From an uncultured Taibaiella sp. (GTDB lineage Bacteria; Bacteroidota; Bacteroidia; Chitinophagales; Chitinophagaceae): a stretch of 5,018 nucleotides of DNA. Every line of letters starts with the position of its first letter. Positions within the stretch are counted from its first letter, which is position 1. The translations under genes and the position numbers were made by a program. Where the stretch lies: contig CAMPJV010000211.1 of NCBI GenBank assembly GCA_946886975.1, positions 1 to 5,018 on the forward strand, written 5' to 3'. Of this stretch, positions 1 to 5,018 are shown one piece after another. A model generated the notes under the pieces. It saw nothing but the letters and a program-made list of their open reading frames with translations, searched no databases and was not told where the DNA came from.

Positions 1-40
1 TATTTAGCCCGTATTTACCCCGTATTTACTCCGTATATAA
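1..40. repeat. Short tandem array with an 11-bp period upstream of mnmE
   Basis: Three consecutive 11-bp units occupy 1-11, 12-22 and 23-33. All have the form TATTTA followed by a C/G-rich pentamer (GCCCG, CCCCG, CTCCG), and a fourth unit begins at 34 as TATATAA before the pattern decays. Adjacent units differ at one or two positions. Because the first complete unit begins at base 1, the array may extend further left. The period is close to one turn of B-DNA, so all units would face the same side of the helix. The repeat is directly visible. Its function is unknown: it could be a regulator binding site, part of a dispersed intergenic repeat, or chance low complexity. Confidence 0.7.
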
Positions 41-130
41 GGCACTGAAGAGCCTGTCATGAGAGGGTGAGCGCGGTAGGGTGGCTTATTGACCAAGCTA
101 TCCAGTTTCGATGGTTGTTCAGTTTAAAGT

Positions 131-138
131 TAATTTTG
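131..138 (+). promoter_or_regulatory. Candidate Bacteroidota -7 promoter element (TAnnTTTG) for mnmE
   Basis: TAATTTTG matches the Bacteroidota primary-sigma -7 consensus TAnnTTTG at every fixed position. The -33 side is poor: the only TTTG-like sequence at suitable distance is TTTCG at 106-110, and a TTG at 115-117 is too close. Transcription would start at about 141-145, almost on the mnmE ATG at 146, so the mRNA would be leaderless or nearly so. An 8-bp degenerate match can arise by chance. Confidence 0.4.
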
Positions 139-145
139 GCCGCTT

Positions 146-1549
146 ATGTATTCAATCAATGAGACTATAGTAGCGCTGGCGACTCCGCCGGGGGAAGGGG
201 CGATAGGGGTAATAAGGCTGAGTGGAAAGGATGCTATTGAGATTACAGATCGGATATTTAAAGGAAAGAAGCTGAGTAAACAGGCGAGCCACACAGTACA
301 TTTCGGCAGGATAGTGGAGAGCAGGAATGGCGGGCAAGACGCCGGAGTGGCTAAGGTGGTGGATGAAGTAGTGGTGAGTCTCTACAAGGGACCTAAGAGC
401 TATACCGGAGAAGACGTGGTGGAGATAAGCTGTCACGGGTCGAAGTATGTGTTGGAACAAGTGATAAGGCTGTGCGCACTCAACGGAGCGGTGGTGGCTA
501 AACCGGGAGAATTTACCCAGAGGGCCTTTCTGAACGGCAAGCTGGACCTGACGCAGGCTGAAGCTGTGGCCGATCTGATATCGAGTGAGTCGGGGGCGGC
601 CCACAATGCGGCCATGCACAACCTGAGGGGCGGATTCAGAGATGAGCTGAAGGATATGCGGGATCAACTGATACAATTCAGCGCATTGATAGAGTTGGAG
701 CTGGACTTCTCGCAGGAGGATGTGGAGTTTGCAGACAGGACGAGGCTTTACCAGCTGGTAGGGGAACTGAAAGGAAGGACGGAGCAACTGGTGAATTCCT
801 TCAGCCTTGGGAATGTGATAAGGAACGGAGTGAGTGTGGCGATAATCGGGAAGCCGAACGCGGGTAAGAGTACATTGCTGAATGCACTGCTGAATGAAGA
901 GAGGGCGATAGTGAGTGAGATAGCAGGCACAACAAGAGATACTATAGAGGAGGCGCTTAATATAAAGGGTGTGCTATTCAGGCTGATAGACACGGCAGGG
1001 ATACGAGAGCACAGCCTGGACGTGATAGAGAACATAGGAATGGAAAGGAGCAGGAAGGCCATGGCTGAGGCGGATGTGGTGGTGTACCTTTTTGACGTGA
1101 ATAGTGAGTACGAGGATGTAGTGAGTGAGATCGAAGCAATAAAGAGAGAGGGAGCCAGGAGCATCTTTGTGGGGAACAAGGTAGATGAACAAGGAACTAA
1201 TGTGGCCAGGGAAAAGTTCTATTCTCTACTGGATGAAAAGATCATATTTATCTCTGCTAAAGAGAAGGACAACATACAGGAGCTGAGGGAGATGCTGTAT
1301 AACCAGGTGGTGGAAGGCGATATAAAACAGGAGGGAACTATTGTGACCAATGCCCGCCATCATACGGCACTGCAGGAGGTACTTAAATCGCTGGAGGATA
1401 TAAAGAGTGGGATGGACAATGCGCTACCGGGAGACCTGCTGGCACTGGATATAAGAAGAGCGCTGTACTATCTGGGGGAGATAACGGGAGAGATAACTAA
1501 TGAGGATAAGCTGGACTATATCTTCAGCAAGTTCTGTATAGGTAAGTAA
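146..1549 (+). CDS. mnmE: tRNA uridine-5-carboxymethylaminomethyl(34) synthesis GTPase MnmE (TrmE)
   Basis: MnmE works in the cytoplasm with MnmG to install the (carboxymethyl)aminomethyl group at C5 of wobble uridine 34 in certain tRNAs, using a methylene/formyl-tetrahydrofolate one-carbon unit and K+-stimulated GTP hydrolysis. The 467-residue product is complete and close to the family's usual ~450-460. Its N-terminal folate-binding and dimerisation domain opens with ETIVALATPPGEGAIGVIRLSG. A helical domain follows, interrupted by a Ras-like G domain with all five motifs: G1 GKPNAGKST (235-243), G2 GTTRDT (261-266), G3 DTAG (282-285), G4 NKVD (344-347) and G5 SAK (370-372). Asn238 is the expected K+-coordinating residue. 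The protein ends with the diagnostic FCIGK (463-467), which carries the conserved Cys. The ATG at 146 leaves only a few residues before the conserved TIVA motif, as in homologues; there is no Shine-Dalgarno. Codon use is strongly biased: 29 of 39 Ile codons are ATA and 22 of 26 Arg codons are AGG or AGA. Confidence 0.98.
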   Translation: MYSINETIVALATPPGEGAIGVIRLSGKDAIEITDRIFKGKKLSKQASHTVHFGRIVESRNGGQDAGVAKVVDEVVVSLYKGPKSYTGEDVVEISCHGSKYVLEQVIRLCALNGAVVAKPGEFTQRAFLNGKLDLTQAEAVADLISSESGAAHNAAMHNLRGGFRDELKDMRDQLIQFSALIELELDFSQEDVEFADRTRLYQLVGELKGRTEQLVNSFSLGNVIRNGVSVAIIGKPNAGKSTLLNALLNEERAIVSEIAGTTRDTIEEALNIKGVLFRLIDTAGIREHSLDVIENIGMERSRKAMAEADVVVYLFDVNSEYEDVVSEIEAIKREGARSIFVGNKVDEQGTNVAREKFYSLLDEKIIFISAKEKDNIQELREMLYNQVVEGDIKQEGTIVTNARHHTALQEVLKSLEDIKSGMDNALPGDLLALDIRRALYYLGEITGEITNEDKLDYIFSKFCIGK

Positions 1550-1583
1550 GGTATCTTTAGCTTAAACAAGACTTTTCAGAAAC

Positions 1584-2048
1584 ATGAATGAACCGACGGT
1601 ATTTACAAGCAAGGTGGTTGATGTCTCTTTTGGAGAACGGGTGAAAATAGTAGAGCCGGTAAATATGTATGGATGCAGTATTGGCGATGATTGTTTTGTG
1701 GGACCATTTACCGAGATACAAAAGAAGGTAAGCATTGGGAACAGAGTGAAAGTGCAGTCACATGCCTTTGTCTGCGAACTTGTGACAATAGGCGATGATT
1801 GCTTTATTGGTCATGGAGTGATGTTTGTGAATGACCTGTTCTCAAAGGGAGGGCCGGCGGGGGGCGATCAGAGTCTCTGGAAGGAAACGCATATAGGGAA
1901 CCATGTGTCCATAGGATCGAACGCCACTATTCTGCCTGTGAGCATTTGCGATAACGTGGTGATAGGCGCTGGTGCGGTGGTGACAAAGGATATCAAAAAG
2001 CCAGGGGTCTATATTGGTAATCCGGCAAAGTTTTTACGCGGACTATAA
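1584..2048 (+). CDS. Left-handed beta-helix acyltransferase, probable nucleotide-sugar N-acetyltransferase (WbpD/WxcM-N-like)
   Basis: This 154-residue protein is built almost entirely of hexapeptide repeats, such as CSIGDDCFVG (31-40), VSIGNRVKVQ, VTIGDDCFIGHG (67-78), THIGNHVSIGSNATIL and NVVIGAGAVVTKDI. They predict a left-handed beta-helix that forms trimers and binds acetyl-CoA between subunits. The segment GHGVMFVND with His77 and Asn83-Asp84, followed by a glycine-rich loop (89-94), matches the active-site region of the WbpD/WlbB/FdtC group. Members N-acetylate amino sugars on nucleotide carriers for O-antigen or S-layer glycans. The ending GNPAKFLRGL is typical of the fold. It lacks the N-terminal Rossmann-like subdomain of PglD/LegH enzymes, so it is probably not the acetyltransferase of the nearby legionaminic-type pathway. 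It starts 34 bp after mnmE in the same direction and may be co-transcribed. The family is clear; the acceptor substrate cannot be assigned. Confidence 0.85.
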   Translation: MNEPTVFTSKVVDVSFGERVKIVEPVNMYGCSIGDDCFVGPFTEIQKKVSIGNRVKVQSHAFVCELVTIGDDCFIGHGVMFVNDLFSKGGPAGGDQSLWKETHIGNHVSIGSNATILPVSICDNVVIGAGAVVTKDIKKPGVYIGNPAKFLRGL

Positions 2049-2074
2049 GGCAAAACAGAACCCACTCTGATATT

Positions 2075-2818
2075 ATGCCTTTTACATTAGCTCATCCCGC
2101 GGCGATTCTTCCATTTACTTTTCTTAAAAAGAAGTGGTATTCATTTACGGGCCTTATTATAGGCAGTGTGATACCAGACTTTGAAGGCTTTCTCAGGCCG
2201 GGGTATCAAAAAACCTTTAGCCATACATGGGGAGGAATGTTCTGGTTTGATCTTCCGCTGGGGCTGCTGGTAGCCTTTGTGTTTCACTTTGTAGTGAGAG
2301 AGGCAATAATAGAAAATCTGCCAGGTGTTCTATACAAGAGGTTCTCCATGTTCAGGACATTTAGCTGGACGTCGTATTTCTCCAGGCATTTTGTGGCTGT
2401 TGTCCTTTCGATGCTCATAGGTATTTCTACTCACCTGGTTTGGGACAGGATAACGCATACGGATACGTATGGCTATGCAGAAAAGGCGGGAATAGAAATG
2501 GAGCCAGAGGAGAAGACGGAGGCAAGAATAGCGTTGCAGTACACAAGCACTATAGTAGGAGTGATCTTTATGATGTGGTGGGTGTGGAAGCTGCCATCGA
2601 GCAGGACAGCTGTGGCAAGGAGAACATGGATGCCATATTGGGTAATAGTGATAGTAATCGCTATGCTTGTCTGGATCTATATTCCGCGAGGCCCCATCGT
2701 GGCGCCTGACTACGACATTGCGAATACAGGAACTACCGGCTGCATCCTTGGAGTTATTATTGCCTCGGCTATATACAAGCTGCGAATGCAAAGGGCTGAT
2801 AAACGAATTGGACTATAG
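2075..2818 (+). CDS. DUF4184 family multi-pass membrane protein
   Basis: The 247-residue product opens with the DUF4184 hallmark MPFTLAHPAAILP and continues with IPDFEGFLRPG (33-43), FSHTWGG (48-54), FDLPLGLL (58-65) and HLVWDRITHTDTYG (120-133). Hydrophobic segments lie at about 61-75, 106-122, 157-172, 188-204 and 219-234, with a shorter one near 24-33, so it should be an inner-membrane protein. The conserved polar residues His7, Asp35, His50, His120, Asp124 and His128 resemble the metal-ligand pattern of membrane-bound metal-dependent hydrolases (YdjM/DUF457 type). That is an inference: no reaction is established for DUF4184 as far as I know. It begins 26 bp after the acyltransferase in the same direction and could be the last gene of the mnmE transcript. 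Its stop overlaps the stop of the convergent nucleotidyltransferase. No signal peptide is seen, and the length is normal for the family. Confidence 0.88.
   Translation: MPFTLAHPAAILPFTFLKKKWYSFTGLIIGSVIPDFEGFLRPGYQKTFSHTWGGMFWFDLPLGLLVAFVFHFVVREAIIENLPGVLYKRFSMFRTFSWTSYFSRHFVAVVLSMLIGISTHLVWDRITHTDTYGYAEKAGIEMEPEEKTEARIALQYTSTIVGVIFMMWWVWKLPSSRTAVARRTWMPYWVIVIVIAMLVWIYIPRGPIVAPDYDIANTGTTGCILGVIIASAIYKLRMQRADKRIGL
2813..2818. other. Palindromic overlapping stop codons of two convergent genes
   Basis: CTATAG is its own reverse complement. Read on the plus strand it gives the final Leu codon and TAG stop of the DUF4184 gene. Read on the minus strand it gives the final Leu codon and TAG stop of the nucleotidyltransferase. 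The genes therefore overlap tail to tail by 6 bp, with no intergenic space and no visible hairpin terminator. Confidence 0.95.
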
Positions 2819-3862
2819 GGTAATGTATTTGATGTCTTCCTGCGCCTTCTTATAATCTTCTGGTTTACCTATATCCAACCAGTAGCCGAGGATAGGATAA
2901 GACAGTAGCTTCTTGCCGGAGAGCAGAAGCTTGTCTATGAGGTCGGTTACATTGTAGTATTCGTTGTCCGGAACAAGCGTGAGCAGCTCTTTCTTTGCGA
3001 GGTATATTCCTGCATTTGAGTAGTATGTGTACCTCGGCTTTTCCTGTAGCGACTGGACCATGTTTGCGCCATCGACCTCGAGTACGCCGTAGGGTACTTC
3101 CACCTGGTAGCTTGTTGTGGCAACAGCCATATCGGCACCGGACCTGATGAAGGCCTGAAAGAAAGCGGCGAAATCTATATTGGTGAGTATGTCGGAATTG
3201 ATTACCAGGAAATAGTCATGCTCCATGGACTCCGCTAACTTGACGGAACCTAAAGTGCCGAGCCGCTTTCCTTCGCAGATGTAGGAAATAGAAGCACCTT
3301 TGCTTTCCCCGTCCCTGAAGTAATTCCTTATCTGATCGGCAAGGTAGTTTACGCTGATGTGAATGTTCTTGATGCCGAACTTGATCAGGCGGTCAATGTT
3401 GTGTTCGAGGATCGGCTTATCACCAACATGCAGCATTGGCTTTGGAGTGTTAGCAGTGAGCGGCATGAGCCTTTCGCCGCGCCCGCCAGCCATGATGACC
3501 ACATCAGCTGGAATAAGGGAATAGTTAACGCGGAGATTAAGTACGTCAAGTATTGAACGGCCTCTGTCAACAATTGGTATTATAAGGAGGTGGCGCTTCT
3601 TTAATTCAGCGGTATCTGCAAGGTGAAGTTCATCCTCGTAAATGAACAAGGGATCGGGCTGGACATAATCCATAAGGGCATCGTCAAAGCTGAGGCCTTT
3701 AATGAATCCCCTTCTTAAATCACCATCAGTCAAAGATCCAAGAAGCGTATTGTCGTCATCACAGACAAAGAGAATGGCGTCGGATTTAAGATCGTTCAGC
3801 TTGATAAGTGCATCTCGTACTGATTCGTGGTAGTAGATAATATGCCTTGTGATGTGAGGCAT
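2813..3862 (-). CDS. CBS-domain sugar-phosphate nucleotidyltransferase (PtmE-like, nonulosonic acid pathway)
   Basis: This 349-residue protein carries two CBS motifs at about residues 8-112 (the first includes GSLTDGDLRRG), followed by a nucleotidyltransferase domain from about 119. The signature MAGGRGERLMPLT (124-136) with NTPKPM just after it binds the nucleotide and phosphate. NSDI (222-225) supplies the metal-binding Asp, and EKP, SNAGIYL and YWLDIGKPEDY complete the family pattern. The architecture matches Campylobacter PtmE, which makes GDP-glucosamine from glucosamine-1-phosphate for legionaminic acid; use of GTP and this substrate here is inferred. The reading frame also has an ATG at 3907 that would add 15 residues. 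I chose the ATG at 3862 because homologues start just before the first CBS strand and the extra residues look non-conserved. Neither start has a Shine-Dalgarno. It follows the LegC-type gene on the same strand after 172 bp, supporting a shared pathway. Ile and Arg codon use is mixed, unlike mnmE. Confidence 0.88.
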   Translation of the reverse strand: MPHITRHIIYYHESVRDALIKLNDLKSDAILFVCDDDNTLLGSLTDGDLRRGFIKGLSFDDALMDYVQPDPLFIYEDELHLADTAELKKRHLLIIPIVDRGRSILDVLNLRVNYSLIPADVVIMAGGRGERLMPLTANTPKPMLHVGDKPILEHNIDRLIKFGIKNIHISVNYLADQIRNYFRDGESKGASISYICEGKRLGTLGSVKLAESMEHDYFLVINSDILTNIDFAAFFQAFIRSGADMAVATTSYQVEVPYGVLEVDGANMVQSLQEKPRYTYYSNAGIYLAKKELLTLVPDNEYYNVTDLIDKLLLSGKKLLSYPILGYWLDIGKPEDYKKAQEDIKYITL

Positions 3863-3985
3863 GAAAGCTGAGGAGACAGGAGTTTGGACGAGTGTGAGTG
3901 AGCGCATACGAGCAGAGGGTTATTGGTATGGCTAAGGTATAGAGCAGGAGAAAAAAGGGGGCTGAATCCGGGCGCAATAACAACA

Positions 3986-4021
3986 GAAAAACAATTAGAA
4001 AAGCTGCAATAGGAACATTGC
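3986..4021 (-). terminator. Weak hairpin plus T-rich stretch after the legC-like gene (doubtful terminator)
   Basis: On the minus strand, 13 bases after the legC-like stop, GCAAT (4021-4017) and ATTGC (4010-4006) can form a 5-bp stem with a 6-nt loop, followed by a broken T-rich run. The stem is short, A/T-rich and not directly followed by the T tract, so it may only attenuate, or be chance. The rest of the 172-bp gap (3863-4034) shows no TAnnTTTG promoter and no credible small gene. It has a pyrimidine-rich tract on the minus strand near 3950-3960. Confidence 0.2.
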
Positions 4022-4034
4022 TCAGTGCTGCATT

Positions 4035-5018
4035 TTACAGACTATGAGTTTGGACCTGAGCGGACTCCACCTTAGAATTATGTTGCTCGGCGAATGGCCT
4101 GTAACTGCTAGGGATGTTTACCAGCCGCGCTTCCAGCCACTCCGAGTTAGAAAGGTCTCCATGCTGACAGCCAGCATACATAGGAAGCTTGTTCATTAGC
4201 GTCCAGGCAGGTCGGGTCATTACTTTCGCGTGATTTGTCTCCTGAAGGAAACTATCTCTTTCAGCACGATCAGATAAGAGTATTGTGTTGAGCCCGTTGT
4301 TTGCCTCAGTCAGTGCCATCCCAGTTACGAAAGTGTAGTTAGTAGCCTCGAAATGTTGCCTGTAGGTGTCTGCAAGGACTTTCTTGTTTGCGAGGATCGT
4401 TGGAAGTTGTTCAAGTTGAGCACAGGCTAAGGCTGCATTCAGATTAGGCATACGATAGTTATAGCCTACTGCATCGTGTGAGAACTCCCAGGCGTGAGGA
4501 AGCTTGGCGGTGGTGCTTAGATGTTTCAGCTTTTTCGCAATCTCAGAATCGTTTGTAATAATTGCTCCTCCTCCTCCACAAGTGATCGTCTTATTTCCGT
4601 TGAAACTGAAGGTACCCATGAGACCGAAGTTGCCGGTATGCTTGCCTTTATACCATGACCCTAAAGACTCTGCCGCATCCTCGACCAACGGGATGTTATA
4701 CTCCCTGCAAATAGCCGCTATTTCATCTATGCGGCAAGGGAATCCGAAAGTATGCATAGGCACACAGGCGGCAATTCTCTTCCCTGTTAATTTATTGACT
4801 GTCTGTCCATCTATGATGACTGCGTGCTCGGCCAGGAAGGCAGCGAGGGCGTGGGGCGATAGGCCCATCGTGTCCCTGTCTACATCAACAAAGACGGGGG
4901 TAGCTCCTGCATGGGTTATTGCATTGGCAGTGGCAACAAAGGTTAACGGCTGAGTGATAACTTCGTCCGTGTATTGTACACCGGCAGCTACCAGGGACAA
5001 ATGCAATGCTGTTGTGCC
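4035..5018 (-). CDS. legC: LegC family PLP-dependent sugar aminotransferase (DegT/DnrJ/EryC1 fold), 5' end outside window
   Basis: LegC transfers an amino group, usually from glutamate, to C4 of a nucleotide-linked 4-keto-6-deoxy-GlcNAc, a cytoplasmic step in legionaminic acid or bacillosamine-type synthesis. The frame is open to the right edge, where it reads GTTALHLSLVAAG, the family's conserved GT-ALH segment. The TTG at 5006 is therefore internal, and about 55-60 N-terminal residues are missing. In the 327 visible residues: TQPLTFVATANAI (22-34), DVDRDTMGLSP (45-55), PMHTFGFP (87-94), VEDAAESLGS (112-121, Asp114 facing the PLP ring nitrogen), FSFNGNK (137-143, Lys143 as Schiff-base lysine), a Gly-rich GGGG, and GYNYRMPNLNAAL (185-197). 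The conserved C-terminal NIPSS (301-305) is followed by 22 further residues, longer than I expect for the family. It lies 172 bp upstream of the PtmE-like gene on the same strand. The aminotransferase assignment is firm; exact substrate and nucleotide carrier (UDP or GDP) are inferred. Confidence 0.92.
   Translation of the reverse strand, partial: GTTALHLSLVAAGVQYTDEVITQPLTFVATANAITHAGATPVFVDVDRDTMGLSPHALAAFLAEHAVIIDGQTVNKLTGKRIAACVPMHTFGFPCRIDEIAAICREYNIPLVEDAAESLGSWYKGKHTGNFGLMGTFSFNGNKTITCGGGGAIITNDSEIAKKLKHLSTTAKLPHAWEFSHDAVGYNYRMPNLNAALACAQLEQLPTILANKKVLADTYRQHFEATNYTFVTGMALTEANNGLNTILLSDRAERDSFLQETNHAKVMTRPAWTLMNKLPMYAGCQHGDLSNSEWLEARLVNIPSSYRPFAEQHNSKVESAQVQTHSL

Noticed and set aside
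40..55. AGGC...GCCT inverted repeat after the tandem array
   Set aside because: Only a 4-bp stem with an 8-nt loop and no T tract. Too weak to call a terminator or regulatory hairpin.
152..787. 211-residue open frame on the minus strand opposite mnmE
   Set aside because: It lies wholly inside the antisense of a firmly identified mnmE and its translation matches no family I recognise. The purine-rich mnmE sense strand with few antisense stops explains it.
748..1179. 143-residue Ser/Leu-rich open frame on the minus strand
   Set aside because: It is antisense to the MnmE G domain. Low-complexity Ser/Leu/Ile composition is what complementing the biased mnmE codons produces.
1552..1559. TATCTTTA as a possible -7 element before the acyltransferase
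   Set aside because: It misses the final G of TAnnTTTG and has no good -33 partner. Read-through from mnmE over a 34-bp gap is simpler.
3786..3983. 65-residue minus-strand open frame with a hydrophobic start, spanning the gap and the 5' end of the nucleotidyltransferase
   Set aside because: Most of it overlaps the CBS region out of frame and it has no promoter or homology that I can see. The hydrophobic run comes from the pyrimidine-rich tract.
4504..4953. 149-residue open frame on the plus strand
   Set aside because: It is antisense to the legC-like gene, covering its PLP-lysine region. No recognisable domain or promoter.
5004..5006. TTG as a start codon for the LegC-like protein
   Set aside because: The same frame continues to the window edge through the conserved GT-ALH segment, so this is an internal Leu codon and the true start lies outside the window.

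Overview
The window looks like chromosomal DNA from a member of the Bacteroidota, probably near Chitinophaga or other Chitinophagaceae. This is inferred from four things: a perfect TAnnTTTG-type -7 element before the first gene, the absence of clear Shine-Dalgarno sequences before any start, moderate base composition, and the style of the protein families. The species cannot be named from the sequence alone.

Layout: positions 1-40 hold a short tandem array with an 11-bp period, which may continue off the left edge. Three genes follow on the plus strand with gaps of 34 and 26 bp: mnmE (146-1549, tRNA wobble-uridine modification GTPase), a left-handed beta-helix acyltransferase of the nucleotide-sugar N-acetyltransferase type (1584-2048), and a multi-pass DUF4184 membrane protein (2075-2818). 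The spacing would allow one transcript, but only mnmE has a recognisable promoter element.

Two genes on the minus strand run toward them: a LegC-type PLP-dependent sugar aminotransferase (stop at 4035, 5' end cut by the right edge at 5018), then a CBS-domain sugar-phosphate nucleotidyltransferase of the PtmE type (2813-3862). The pair is the 3' end of a nonulosonic acid cluster (legionaminic acid or a related 9-carbon acidic sugar) whose remaining genes should lie to the right of the window. By analogy with Campylobacter, the nucleotidyltransferase would activate a hexosamine-1-phosphate and LegC would aminate C4 of the dehydrated sugar nucleotide. The product would be destined for a surface glycan or glycoprotein.

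The two convergent blocks meet with a 6-bp overlap. The palindrome CTATAG at 2813-2818 encodes Leu-stop on both strands, leaving no room for a terminator between the genes. Codon use changes clearly across the window: mnmE is dominated by ATA and AGG/AGA, while the nucleotidyltransferase is much more mixed. No stretch over 300 bp lacks a gene. The longest gap is 172 bp (3863-4034) and holds only a weak hairpin. I see no RNA gene, insertion sequence, CRISPR array or clearly new multi-gene system.
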